Assembly: GCA_937871505.1 (NCBI GenBank)
Contig: CALMPF010000034.1
Span: forward strand, 1 to 64,000
Reading direction: 5' to 3'
Source: an uncultured Planctomycetia bacterium
GTDB lineage: Bacteria > Planctomycetota > Phycisphaerae > Phycisphaerales > SM1A02
Length of the DNA: 64,000 nt
Below, one piece after another: positions 26,590-36,500 of the stretch. The stretch's first letter is position 1. Each line of letters begins with the position of its first letter. The position numbers and the translations under genes were made by a program. The notes under the pieces are model-generated. The model was not told the DNA's origin. It did no database searches and was given only the letters and a program-made list of their open reading frames with translations.

Positions 26590-27831
26590 TCAGCGTCGTG
26601 AACCGGCGATGCCGCGGCGGAGATCCTCGTCGGCCTCGACGGAGCGGCCTGCGAGTCCGGCGAGGCCCGCTGTTCCCGTCGGGGACGCGCGCCGCGCGGG
26701 TGAAGCCATCGGCCGCTCGGGAGCGCCGGCGCCGAGCAGCGGCGTCCCGGGAGAAGAGTCCGGTCCGGGCGGGCTGAGGGCGCCGGTTCCCGGAGTCGCG
26801 GAGCTCGGGCGATCGTCGTCGCCGCCGCCGCCCCCGAGTGCCTCCGGAGGCTCGTTCCACGACGCGAGCAGGATGCCCATGTCGATCCCGTCGACGACGC
26901 CGTCGCCGTTGAGATCGGCCGCCGAGCACCCGCTGCCCCAGAGTCCGAGGAGCAGGCCGAGATCGGAGGCGGTGACCCATCCGTCCATGTCGATGTCCGC
27001 GTCGGGCGGCGGCTCCGCCTCGATCGCCGGGTCGATGGCGACTGCGATCGACTCGATCAGCACGGTGTCGAGGTGCACGTTGGGGCAGCTCAGGCGGATC
27101 GAACGGATCCGCGCCTCGGTGTCCACGATGCCGATGAAGAGCCGGTTGTTGAGCTGGAAGTTCAGCGCGGGCGAGTCCGCAGCGCCGAGTCGAGCGCCGC
27201 CGCCGGCGATGCGGTCGAAGGCCTCGAGCTTCATCGCGTTCAGGCCGAACGGGTTGAAGTGATCCGCGGTCATCACGCCGACTCCGGCGACCGGGCGACG
27301 GAAGTCCACGATCAGCTCCCACGATCCCGCCCAGCCGTTGTAGAGGTAGGTGCTCTCGACGAGCGGGCCCTCGCCGGCGGAGAGCGGCGCCGCCAGGGAG
27401 CCGAACTCGAGGCCGCTGCCCGTTTCGACATCGATCATGCAGAGCCCGCGCAGCGCGGCGCCGTGCGAGCAGAGGAACCAGAGCGGATCGAGTTCGCCAT
27501 CCGGATGCCCTTCGAAGCGCATCGAATCGACGACGACGGCACCCGCCAGCTCGGCGAACGCGCGCCACTCGACGCTGTTGGCGGCGGGCTTCTGCGAGAA
27601 CGTCGCGACGTCGGCGATCGCGGCGCGGCCGGAGAGAAGCAGAAGCGCGATCGCTGCGGCCCCGGCACGCGCAGCGGCTCGGCGGACGTTCCCGCGACCC
27701 GCTTCGACGCGGCGTGACCGATCCCCGTCATCGATGGAGGCCGCGAGCGCAGCCGCCTGCGGCCGGATGCCGGGCCGACGCGATGACGCGGGCGCGAAAC
27801 GAACGTTGGTGTTGTTGCAGGGATGGATCAT
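26590..27831 (-). CDS. Secreted protein with internal dockerin-like pair and long Pro/Gly/Ser tail
   Basis: 413 residues from the ATG at 27831, with AAAGGA just upstream. The N-terminus is unusual: ~50 polar residues come before the hydrophobic export segment (AGAAAIALLLLSGRAAIA, ~55-73). The ~210-residue body (VDSMRFEGHPDG, WELIVDFRRPVAGVGVM, IRSIRLSCPN) resembles carbohydrate-binding-type beta sandwiches. Two dockerin-like motifs follow (DIDMDGWVTASDLGLLL, DLNGDGVVDGIDMGILL). Unlike the other such proteins here, they are internal and are followed by ~90 residues rich in Gly, Pro, Ser and Asp. Function unknown. Confidence 0.8.
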   Translation of the reverse strand: MIHPCNNTNVRFAPASSRRPGIRPQAAALAASIDDGDRSRRVEAGRGNVRRAAARAGAAAIALLLLSGRAAIADVATFSQKPAANSVEWRAFAELAGAVVVDSMRFEGHPDGELDPLWFLCSHGAALRGLCMIDVETGSGLEFGSLAAPLSAGEGPLVESTYLYNGWAGSWELIVDFRRPVAGVGVMTADHFNPFGLNAMKLEAFDRIAGGGARLGAADSPALNFQLNNRLFIGIVDTEARIRSIRLSCPNVHLDTVLIESIAVAIDPAIEAEPPPDADIDMDGWVTASDLGLLLGLWGSGCSAADLNGDGVVDGIDMGILLASWNEPPEALGGGGGDDDRPSSATPGTGALSPPGPDSSPGTPLLGAGAPERPMASPARRASPTGTAGLAGLAGRSVEADEDLRRGIAGSRR

Positions 27832-27985
27832 GGCACGTCCTTTCAGCCCCACGTAGGGGCGGCGGGCGGTGCGCCTGACAGCGATCGACGATCGCGCCAG
27901 GCATCCATCCATCTCTCCGTTCAGAGCTTCCGCATCGAACCGCGCTGCGGTTCCAGCGCCGCGTTCGCCGAGGCGGTTCTTCAGA

Positions 27986-28375
27986 ATGCCGCCTGAGCCG
28001 CCGCGAAACGCCGCCGCGGGGAGACTCGCGGCGACCGGCCGCGTGCGGCTCGCGCCCATCGTCGAGGCGGCGTCGATCGAGCGCACGATCGCGACGCGCA
28101 CGCGCGACGAACGCGTCGACGACGAGATGGCGCTCCTGGCGATCGTCACGCGCCTCGAGAGCATCGGCGAGGTCGCTGGGCAGCTCACCGATGGCGCGCG
28201 CGGCCGAACGCTGGAGATCCCGTGGCCGAGGGTGATCGGAGTGGACAGCCACTTCGTCCACCTCTCCTCCGACATCGACGCCGACACCGATGTCGGCTGG
28301 GAACCCGCGCGGAGCTCGGTGCCGGAGATCGCCGCGGCGATCGCGAACGCGCCGCCCTCCTACGCGCCCGATTGA
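27986..28375 (+). CDS. Hypothetical protein
   Basis: 129 residues if started at the ATG at 27986; the frame is open from 27869 but the earlier part is Arg/Pro-rich and less protein-like. The central part (MALLAIVTRLESIGEVAGQL, RTLEIPWPRVIGVDSHFVHL, acidic DIDADTDVGW) reads like a small soluble protein. No family recognised and the ribosome site is weak. The opposite-strand frames here look worse. Confidence 0.45.
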   Translation: MPPEPPRNAAAGRLAATGRVRLAPIVEAASIERTIATRTRDERVDDEMALLAIVTRLESIGEVAGQLTDGARGRTLEIPWPRVIGVDSHFVHLSSDIDADTDVGWEPARSSVPEIAAAIANAPPSYAPD

Positions 28376-28912
28376 CGGCCGCGGGCGCGCAGCGCCCGCC
28401 GTCGCCACGTGCCCAGGATCCCTCAGCCTGAGCCCATGATCGAGCTCCCGCGCGACGCGTGGCGACCTGCCGGAAGGGACGTGCCCCCCGGAGACCGTGC
28501 CGACCGTGCACCGACCCAACCGGCTGGGGACGCTCGAGCGCTGGACTTCCTTGGACATGCCCCGCCGTCGGGCCGAGGCGCGCTGGACCCCGGCTGCCGC
28601 CCGCCCGGATTGCTGTCATCACGCTGCCGCCGTCACCGCCGCTCGCCGCCCAATCGCCTCCAGCCCAATCGACTCCAGCCCAGTCACGCCCAACCCGATC
28701 ACCCTCAACCCAGTCGCGCCCAGACCAGTCACGCCCAGACCAGTCACGCCCAGTCCAGTCACGCCCAGTCCAGTCACGCCCAGCCCAGCCGCGCCCAGTC
28801 CGCCGGCTTCCCGCCAGGTGCCCCGCGAAGCGGAGGGGCCGCGAACCGATGGCCGCGCGACTCGGCGACTCAACGACACGGCGGCTCGGCGGAATGGCAC
28901 AATGGCGGTTCC
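28376..28912. other. Intergenic region with tandem repeats upstream of the sugar-isomerase operon
   Basis: About 540 bp without a supportable gene. It holds the ten-unit 15-bp tandem repeat (28650-28799). Long open frames across it in all directions are a by-product of the 15-bp periodicity, which gives pentapeptide repeats in every frame. Confidence 0.6.
28650..28799. repeat. 15-bp tandem repeat, ten units
   Basis: Ten adjacent 15-bp units with consensus CCAGTCACGCCCAGN. The four from 28725 to 28784 are nearly perfect; the outer ones are degenerate, as expected of an expanding array with ageing edges. Confidence 0.95.
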
Positions 28913-29938
28913 ATGCCGACCTCTCCGCCACCTCCAGACCGATCGCGCCGCGAGTTCGTTGCCGCGTCCCTGGTCGCCGCGGGCGCCGCGGTCGTCCGCG
29001 GCGCCGAGGCCCGCGGCGCTGCGCCGGCGGACGCGACGAAGGGCACCCCGAACCCGGCCGCCGGAGATGGCGGCGCGCTCCGGAGTGCCCCACCGAGTTC
29101 TCCGCGGAGGACTCCCATCGGGGTCTCGACGTACTCGTTCTGGCACTTCCGCGGCGATCCGCCGCCGCTGCCGGCGCTGATCGACACGGCTGCGGCGATG
29201 GGCTTCGACGGCGTCGAGATCCTCCATCGGATGATGCCGACCGAGGAGAACGCCTACCTCCAGGAGCTCAAGCACCGCGCCTTCGTCAACGGCGTCGCGC
29301 TGATGGGCTTCTCGATCCACCAGGGCTTCGTCTCGCCGGATCCGGACGTCCGGCAGCGCAACGTGGAGCACACGCTGCGCTGCATCGAGCTGGCCTATCG
29401 GATGGGAATCCCGACGCTTCGGCTGAACACCGGTCGCTGGGGCACGATCGCCAGCTTCGACGACCTGATGGCCAACCGCGGGATCGAGCCGGCGCTCGAA
29501 GGTCACACCGAGGACGAGGCCTTCGCGTGGTGCATCGACGCGATCGGCAAGCTCCTGCCGAAGGCCGCCGAGTGCGGCGTCTGCATGGGTCTCGAGAACC
29601 ACTGGGGACTGGGTCGCACGGCTGCCGGCGTGCTGCGGATCATCGAGGCAGTCCGCTCGCCGTGGCTGCGCGCGACGCTGGACACCGGCAACTTCCTCGA
29701 GGACATGTACCCGCAGATGGAGCGGATGGCTCCCGAGACCGTGCTGGTGCAGGCGAAGACGTACTACGGCGGCGGCGAGTGGTACGACCTCGACATCGAC
29801 TACGCGCGCGTGGCTTCGATCCTCCGCGCCGTCGACTACCGCGGGTGGATCTCGCTCGAGTACGAAGGCAAGGGCGATCCGGCCGCCGAGGTGCCGAGAA
29901 GCCTGGCGATGCTGCGATCGACCTTCGACGGAGCGTGA
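28913..29938 (+). CDS. TAT-exported sugar phosphate isomerase/epimerase-like protein (AP-endonuclease-2 TIM barrel)
   Basis: 341 residues; the ATG at 28913 gives a twin-arginine signal (SRREFVAASLVAAGAAVV). The open frame upstream only reads through the tandem repeat. After a short linker the xylose-isomerase-like TIM barrel starts at IGVSTYSFWHF. Metal-site carboxylates appear in GFDGVEILHR, MGLENHW, ATLDTGNF and ISLEYEGKG. Planctomycetes have many exported members of this family, thought to act in sugar or inositol metabolism; the substrate is unknown. It heads a plus-strand run with an FAD oxidoreductase (71 bp on) and an aldo/keto reductase. Confidence 0.85.
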   Translation: MPTSPPPPDRSRREFVAASLVAAGAAVVRGAEARGAAPADATKGTPNPAAGDGGALRSAPPSSPRRTPIGVSTYSFWHFRGDPPPLPALIDTAAAMGFDGVEILHRMMPTEENAYLQELKHRAFVNGVALMGFSIHQGFVSPDPDVRQRNVEHTLRCIELAYRMGIPTLRLNTGRWGTIASFDDLMANRGIEPALEGHTEDEAFAWCIDAIGKLLPKAAECGVCMGLENHWGLGRTAAGVLRIIEAVRSPWLRATLDTGNFLEDMYPQMERMAPETVLVQAKTYYGGGEWYDLDIDYARVASILRAVDYRGWISLEYEGKGDPAAEVPRSLAMLRSTFDGA

Positions 29939-30008
29939 CGGCGGAGCGCGGCCCGCGAACAATCGCCATCGGCGATCTGCGGACGGAACCGCGGTCGCCC
30001 AGCGTCAG

Positions 30009-31235
30009 ATGCCCGACCAGCCCACCCTGCCAGCTCGAGCCCATCCGATCGACTGCGTCATCATCGGCGGCGGCGTCGCGGGGCTCTTCGCGCTCGACGC
30101 GGTGATCCGCAGCGGGCGATCGGCGCTGCTGCTCGAAGCGGGCGAGCTTGGCTCGGGCCAGACCTGCTGCGCCCAGGGGATCCTCCATGGCGGGTTCAAG
30201 TACACGCTCCGCGGGCTGCTCACCGCCTCTGCCGAGGCCGTGGCCCGGATGCCGGAGGCGTGGCGCGCCAGTCTCGCCGGCAGCGCAGAGCCCGACCTCC
30301 GGAGCGTGCGCGTGCGCAGCCCGTTCTGCCACCTCTGGCAGACGCGGTCCCTGGTCTCGAGCCTCGGGATGCTCGGAGCCCGCGCCGGTCTCCGAACGGC
30401 CCCGAGGACGATCTCCGACGAGGAGCGCCCGGCGCCGCTGCGCGGAGCGCCGGGCGTGGTCGCCCGGATCGACGAACAGGTGATCGACCCGCTCGGCGTC
30501 GTCCGCGCGCTCGCCGACCGGCATCGCGGCTCGGTGCTTGCCGTCGATCGCCGCAACGGCGTCGAGTTCCGCGCCGCGAAGGGCCGCGTCGACGGACTCT
30601 CGCTCATCCGCCCCGACGACGGCCAGCTTCTCGAACTTCGCCCGTCGGCGCTGGTCCTCTGCGCAGGAGCCGGCAACGAAGCGATCCGGGAGGCGTGCGG
30701 CCTCGACCCCGCCGCGTGCCAGCGCCGACCGCTGCACATGGCGATGGTCCGCGGAAGGCTCCCGGGTCTCTGGGGCCACTGCGTGGACGGCAGACGGACG
30801 CGGCTGACGATCACGGCGGCCGAGGATGCCGCCGAGCGGACCATCTGGCATCTCGGCGGACAGCTCGCGGAGGAGGGCGTCTCGATGGCGCCCGAAGCGC
30901 TGCTGCGGCGCGCTCGCGAAGAGCTGCTCGCGGTGCTCCCCGGCCTCGAGCCGGGTCTTCTCGACGACGTCGAGTGGGCGAGCTATCACGTCGACCGCGC
31001 GGAGCGCCGGACGCCAGGCGGACTGCGGCCGGATGACGCGCAGGTGCTCCGCGAGGGCGCGGTTCTCACGGCGTGGCCGACGAAGCTGGTGCTCGCCCCG
31101 CGCGTGGCTGAGCTCGTCCTGGCGGCCCTGCCGGGGCCGGAGCACCGGTTCGACCCGACGCTCGTCGAAGGCTGGCCGCGTCCGCTGGTCGCGCTCCCGC
31201 CCTGGGACGCGGCATCGCGCTGGAGGCGCCTGTGA
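30009..31235 (+). CDS. FAD-dependent oxidoreductase (DAO/glycerol-3-phosphate dehydrogenase-like)
   Basis: 408 residues. The N-terminal Rossmann motif DCVIIGGGVAGLFALDAVI and the following acidic residue (LLLEAGELGSGQT) mark FAD binding. The block GQTCCAQGILHGGFKY is like the substrate loop of the DAO superfamily, and LVLCAGAGNE is the second nucleotide-contact strand. Members oxidise amines or alcohols; this one is closest in appearance to glycerol-3-phosphate/L-2-hydroxyglutarate-type enzymes, which is a weak inference. The stop overlaps the GTG start of the aldo/keto reductase by 4 bp. Confidence 0.82.
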   Translation: MPDQPTLPARAHPIDCVIIGGGVAGLFALDAVIRSGRSALLLEAGELGSGQTCCAQGILHGGFKYTLRGLLTASAEAVARMPEAWRASLAGSAEPDLRSVRVRSPFCHLWQTRSLVSSLGMLGARAGLRTAPRTISDEERPAPLRGAPGVVARIDEQVIDPLGVVRALADRHRGSVLAVDRRNGVEFRAAKGRVDGLSLIRPDDGQLLELRPSALVLCAGAGNEAIREACGLDPAACQRRPLHMAMVRGRLPGLWGHCVDGRRTRLTITAAEDAAERTIWHLGGQLAEEGVSMAPEALLRRAREELLAVLPGLEPGLLDDVEWASYHVDRAERRTPGGLRPDDAQVLREGAVLTAWPTKLVLAPRVAELVLAALPGPEHRFDPTLVEGWPRPLVALPPWDAASRWRRL

Positions 31236-32140
31236 TCGATCGACCGAAGAACGACCGCCCGCCGGAGCCTCCCTCCGCGAACGCTCGGGACGTCGGCTCC
31301 GCCGCGCCCGTGGAGCGCTCGGCGACCGGGCCATCGACGCCCAGCCCGCCGATTCCCGCCTGCGCGATGCCCGCCCGCCCGCTCGGCAGCACTCGGCTGC
31401 GCGTCCCGGCGCTGGGGTTCGGCGCCTTCAAGATCGGCCGCAACGTCGGCATCCGCTACGAGCAGCCCTATGAGCTCCCCGACGAGGCGACCGCGGCGGC
31501 GCTCCTCTCGGGAGTCCTTGACCTGGGCATGAGCCTCGTCGACACGGCACCGGCGTACGGGATCTCGGAAGAGCGCATCGGTCGCCACCTCGGGAACCGA
31601 CGGCGCGAGTTCGTCCTCTGCACGAAGGTCGGCGAGAGCTTCGAGGGGGGCCGTTCACGCTACGACTTCTCGCCGGAGGCGATCGAGCGCAGCGTGCGCC
31701 GCAGCGTCGCGCGGCTCGGCGGGCGCCTCGACATCCTCCTCGTCCACGCCGACGCGGAGGACCAGCGCCGCGCCGAGGATCGCCGCATCGTCGATGCGCT
31801 GCACCGGCTCCGCGAGGCTGGACTGGTCGAGCTCGTCGGATTCTCGGGGCGCAGCGCCGCCGCCGCCCGGTCGGCGATGGAGTGGGCGGACGTGCTCATG
31901 GTCGAGTACCACCGCGACGCCCGCGACGCGGAGGCGACTCTCGCCGAGGCCCATCGGCGCGGCATCGGAACGCTCGTGAAGAAGGCCCTCGCTTCGGGCC
32001 GGCTCCCGGCGGAGGAGGCGATCAGCTTCGCGCTTGCCAACGACTCGGTGGACTGCGTGGTCGTCGGCGGCGCGAATCTCAGCCACCTGCGCGCCAACGC
32101 CGCGGCGGCGATCGCAGCCCGCGGTGCCGCACCAGGGTGA
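31232..32140 (+). CDS. Aldo/keto reductase
   Basis: 302 residues from the GTG at 31232 (coupled to the preceding TGA), or 257 from an ATG at 31367, which matches the family start (RPLGSTRLRVPALGFGAF) better; the first 45 residues are Pro/Ala-rich. The catalytic tetrad is readable: Asp in LVDTAP, Tyr in AYGISEERIG, Lys in LCTKVGE and His in LLVHADAED. Such enzymes interconvert aldehydes/ketones and alcohols with NADPH, often on sugars. Position after the isomerase-like and FAD genes suggests a common carbohydrate pathway. Confidence 0.87.
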   Translation: MIDRPKNDRPPEPPSANARDVGSAAPVERSATGPSTPSPPIPACAMPARPLGSTRLRVPALGFGAFKIGRNVGIRYEQPYELPDEATAAALLSGVLDLGMSLVDTAPAYGISEERIGRHLGNRRREFVLCTKVGESFEGGRSRYDFSPEAIERSVRRSVARLGGRLDILLVHADAEDQRRAEDRRIVDALHRLREAGLVELVGFSGRSAAAARSAMEWADVLMVEYHRDARDAEATLAEAHRRGIGTLVKKALASGRLPAEEAISFALANDSVDCVVVGGANLSHLRANAAAAIAARGAAPG

Positions 32141-32145
32141 CCTTG

Positions 32146-32210
32146 CCACGTGACGGGGCCACGTGACGGGGCCACGTGACGGGGCAACGTGACGGGGCCA
32201 CGTGACGGGG
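32146..32210. repeat. 13-bp tandem repeat, five units, containing CACGTG
   Basis: Five units of CCACGTGACGGGG (the fourth has CAACGTG) starting 6 bp after the aldo/keto reductase stop, between it and the convergent LysM gene. The palindromic core CACGTG recurs four times. Confidence 0.95.
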
Positions 32211-32274
32211 CGAGCGCGTCGAGGCCGGTCATGCCGGGGAGGCCTGCCGGGCGGATGGTTCGGCCGCGCGCCCC

Positions 32275-33498
32275 TCAGCGAGCGGGGATCCGAAGACGCA
32301 CGCCGGGACGGAGCGCGGAGGGATCGGCGATCACCGCCCTGTTCGCCTCGTAGATCGTCCGCCAGAGCGTGCCGTCGTTGTAGACCGACCGGGCGATCCC
32401 GTAGAGCGTGTCGCCCGACTGCACGACATGGAATCGCTCTCCCGCCCCCCCCCCACCCCGGGGGCCAGATCCAACGCCAGATCCAACGCCAGATCCGGCG
32501 CCTGATCCAGCGCCTGATCCGGAGGCGCCGCGGGTTGACGTCCCCCCGTCGCGCGCGGCGGTCGCGGGAACGGCCGCATCGCGCGGCGGGAGGGCGATCA
32601 CCTGACCGATGCGCAGCCGCGTGGGATCGACGCCGGGGTTCGCGCGCTGAATCACGTCCCACCGGGTGCGATCACCGAGCCACGCCTCCGCGATCGTGAC
32701 GAACGTGTCGCCCTCGACGATCACGTACTCGAAGAGCTCGGCGTTGCCCGCCGCAGGGCGAGCGGCGAGCGTGCGCTCGCCGGGCTGCTGACCGGCGGGC
32801 GCTGCCCTGCGCTCCGGCGCGGCCGGCTGCTCGGATGGTCGAGAACGCCCGCTCTCGGCGCCTTGAGGCGGTCGTTCCGACGACGCGCCGCGCTCGACCT
32901 CGACAAGTCGATCGAATCCGGGCGCGGGCGAGAACCCTGCGGGCGGCCGCGAGGGATCGGGCTCAGGCCCCACCGGCGTCACCACCGTGAAGCCGGGGAT
33001 CGTCGGATCGTCGGACTTCCCGCCGATCTCCCGCGCCGCCAGGGCGTCGAGGAAGGTCGATCGCTCCGGCTCCTGCGGCGGCGGCTCCCGGTCTCCCGCG
33101 CGGCGCACGGGGCCGAACTCGTCTTCGAGCGCACCCAGGCCCGCGCCGCCCGGCGGACGCGATCCACCAGGGCCCAACCCGGATCCAGACCCGCGCTCGG
33201 TTCCCAGACCTGAGCCCGGCTGGCTCGCGAGCAGGGGCTGGTCGGGAATCACTCCCGCAGCGCTCCCCGCACTCCCGCGCCCGGTGCGGTCCTGGCGGCG
33301 CGAGGCCGGGGTCCGCGCCTCGGGCGCCTCCGCGGCGCCCGAGAGAGACGGCGACCCAGGCAGATCGCCGTCGGCGGCATCGCCGTGGTCCACGACCGTC
33401 GGCGGCGTCGTCCGCAGACCGATGCCGAGCCAGTAGGCCCCCGTCCCGAGGACGAGGAGCACCAGAAGAACCAAGGCGATGCGCGTTCCCTGCGTCAT
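32275..33498 (-). CDS. Membrane-anchored protein with two LysM domains
   Basis: 407 residues. One N-terminal membrane helix (~7-28), then a ~220-residue Pro/Gly/Ser-rich spacer, then two LysM domains: EYVIVEGDTFVTIAEAWLGD (~263-310) and FHVVQSGDTLYGIARSVYND (~358-405). Between them is a Gly-Ser linker encoded by 12-bp tandem repeats. LysM binds peptidoglycan or other GlcNAc glycans, so the protein probably tethers membrane and wall. It lies 78 bp after secDF on the same strand. No catalytic domain is present. Confidence 0.88.
   Translation of the reverse strand: MTQGTRIALVLLVLLVLGTGAYWLGIGLRTTPPTVVDHGDAADGDLPGSPSLSGAAEAPEARTPASRRQDRTGRGSAGSAAGVIPDQPLLASQPGSGLGTERGSGSGLGPGGSRPPGGAGLGALEDEFGPVRRAGDREPPPQEPERSTFLDALAAREIGGKSDDPTIPGFTVVTPVGPEPDPSRPPAGFSPAPGFDRLVEVERGASSERPPQGAESGRSRPSEQPAAPERRAAPAGQQPGERTLAARPAAGNAELFEYVIVEGDTFVTIAEAWLGDRTRWDVIQRANPGVDPTRLRIGQVIALPPRDAAVPATAARDGGTSTRGASGSGAGSGAGSGVGSGVGSGPRGGGGAGERFHVVQSGDTLYGIARSVYNDGTLWRTIYEANRAVIADPSALRPGVRLRIPAR
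32465..32524. repeat. 12-bp tandem repeat inside the LysM gene
   Basis: Five units of about CCAGATCCAACG/CCTGATCCAGCG, coding on the minus strand for the (Gly-Ser-Gly-Ala/Val) spacer between the two LysM domains. Confidence 0.9.
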
Positions 33499-33575
33499 GG
33501 GTTCGATCTCCGTGCGAGGGCTCCGGCGCAGCGCCGGAGCGATTTCTCGAGTCTTCCGCCTCCCGCGGGCAACGC

Positions 33576-36500
33576 TCAGCTCCCCGGGAGCGCTTCGCGC
33601 TCATCGCGCCTGCCCGACGATCCGCCGAGGGACTCGCCGCGGCCCGGGCCTCGGCTGACCTCGCCCGACCAGACCAGGGGCGCCGCAATGGCGATCGAAC
33701 TGTAGGTGCCGGTGATCAGGCCGATGAGCAGGACGAATGCGAAGGGCCGGATGCCGGTGCCGCCCTCGATGTAGAGGATCAGCAGCGCGATCATCGTCGT
33801 GCCCGAGGTGAGGACCGTCCGGCTCATCGTCTGGTTGAGCGAGAGGTTGATCGTCCTTGCGGTGGCCAGCGGCAGCTTGCCGCGGTTCTCGCGGATGCGG
33901 TCCATGATCACGATCGTGTCGTTGAGCGAATACCCGATCAGCGTGAGCATTCCCGCCACGACGTTCAGGTCGATCCTGAACTCCTCGATCAGGAGCAGCC
34001 GTCCCAGCGGGGTGTTCGCGATGTAGTGCGTCGCCGTGATCGCGGTCAGGGCGATGATCACGTCGTGCGCCGTCGCGGTCAGCGATGCGACGGAGTAGCG
34101 AAGCGACGCGAATCGGAACCAGACGTACGCCAGGATGCCGAGCACGCTCAGCGCGACCGCGACGACCGCCTGCGCCGAGAGCGTCCGGGCGACCGCCGAC
34201 GAGAAGCTGCTCACCTGGTCGAGCGTGCTCGCCTGCCGCATCGCCTGCGAGACGAGCAGCCACTCCGGACGCGCGAGCCGCTGGTCCCATACGGCCAGAT
34301 CGACGCGCCGCGCGTCGATGTCGCGGTCGGCGACGAGGACGGCGATCGAGGAGAAGCCCTTCGACGGATCGTCCGGATCGGCCAGCTCGAGCCCCACGAC
34401 GCGTTGATCGCGCCCGAGCGCGTAGGAAAAGTCCGGCTGCTGCCGCATCCGCCGGATGCGCTGGTCGGCGGCCTCGACCGTGATCGGCGGCTCGATGTCG
34501 TCGAGCACGATCGCGACGCCTCCCATGAAGGCGTTTCCGACCGGGTCGCCGAAGCCCGGTCTCCCGATGACGTCGCCGAGGCGGCTCCGCTCCAGCGGGA
34601 AGGTGAATGCCGCCGATTCGCGCTCCTCCATGCCGCGGAAGCGCAGCTCGGGAACGACGTCGAGCTCTGCCGCGAAGAGCCGCACCACCGCATCCTGGAC
34701 GCGGTCCGCGACATCCTCCTCGGCGCCGACGGCGGCGGGGTTGGCGACCTTGACCTGGAAGGTCGTGGAGCGGAAGTCGGGCGTCGTGTCTCCGACGGTG
34801 AGCACCGACGCAGCGCGGAGCTCGGCGATGACCGGATCGTCGCTCGCGGCCCCCGCCTCGCGCACGCGGCGCTCGACCTCCGCGCGGGAGAGCAGGAGCC
34901 TCCTGTTCTCGGGGTCGGCCGCCTCGCCCGGACGGGCCTCGCGCGTGGTCATCGTCAGGGCGACGCCGCCGCGGAACTCCGTGTCGAGCAGCTCCTTCCC
35001 GCGACTGAACACGAGAACGAGCCCGAGCCCGCAGACGATGATGCTGAAGGCGTAGAAGGCCTTCCGCATCGACATCCAGTCGATCTTCGGTTCGAGGAAG
35101 CGGTGCAGCGCCGGGAAGACCGTCGGCAGCATCGGCAGGGTCCGGCAGCCGAGGACATCGGTGTAGACGCGGAAGATCGTCGGCGTGATCACCATCGCCG
35201 TGAAGAGCGTGGCGAAGACGCCGATGATCATGGTCACCGCGAAGCCCTTGACCTCGGCGGTGGCGACCCAGACGAGCACGACGCAGACGATCAGGTTGGT
35301 GAACTGGCCGTCGACGATCGTGTTGAAGACCCGCTTGAAGGCGATCCGCAGCGCGGAGCGCAGATCCTCGCCGTTGTTCAGCATCTCCTCGCGGACGCGC
35401 TCGTAGATCAGGACGTTCGAGTCGACCGCCATGCCGATGGTCAGCGCGATGCCGGCGAGCCCGGGGAGGGTGAACGTCCCCTCGATCATCGACATCACCC
35501 CGAAGAGGATGACCCCCATGCAGAGCAGCGCGATGTTGGCGATCACGCCCGCAACGAGGTAGTAGATCACCATGCAGAGACCGACGGCGATCACCGAGAA
35601 GACGCAGGCCCGAAGTCCGCGCCGGAGGTTGTCGCCGCCGATCGACGGACCGAGGATGCTGATGGAGATCGGATCGGGGCTCAGCCGCGCGGAGAGCGAG
35701 CCCGCCGCGAGCACGCGGATCAGGTAGGAGAGCTCCGCGTCGCTGAACTGCCCTTCGATGATGCCGGAGCCGCGAATCGCCGAGTTGATGTTCGGAGCCG
35801 AGTAGACCTCGCCGTCGAGAACGATCGCCATCGGCTGGCCGATGTTGGTTCCGGTGAGCCGCCCCATCAGGCTCGCGCCGGCGCTGTCGAGGCCGAAGGC
35901 GACCGCGGGACGCCCGAGCGAATCGATCGTCCGCCCGACGCGCTGCATCGACCACGGGCGGTCGGGCGAGTGGGCCATCGACTTGGACTGCGTGGTGTAG
36001 AGCAGCAGGTAGATCTCGCCCTCGTGCACCCCGGCGACGAGGCCACGCCCGGCGAAGTACCCCACCGGATCGGTTGCGAGCGCTTCGAGCAGGACCGGCG
36101 AATCCGCCCACTGCTTGCGGTCGTTGATGCGAAACCACCCGGCGACGGCGCTGTCGACCGCCTGCGGCCCGCCCTCCTCGAGCTGACGCCGAAGCTGCTC
36201 CGGGTTCACCCCCTCGGCGCGGTCCGGCCGCACGGCGATGCGGAACTCGAGCACGCCCGCGCCGCGGAGCAGCCGCCGCAGATCATCGGGATCGTCGAGC
36301 GTGCGCCGCCGCGCCGAATAGGCATCCCACGCCGCGACGACCTCCTCGATCCTCCGGGAAAGGTGCGGAAACTGGGTCTTGATCGCGACCAGTTCGCGCT
36401 CGCGCGGGCTGTCGCCCATCACCGGCCGACCGGCTTCATCGAGGACCGGACGGCCGTCAGGCCCGAGCAGCCCGGTCGGCTCGTTCGAGAGCGAGAGCGC

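Noticed and set aside
28650-28799. Possible CRISPR array
   Set aside because: The units are adjacent 15-mers without spacers, and no cas genes are present.
28409-28912. Extension of the sugar-isomerase frame and several pentapeptide-repeat ORFs
   Set aside because: They are produced by the 15-bp tandem repeat; the TAT signal begins at 28913.
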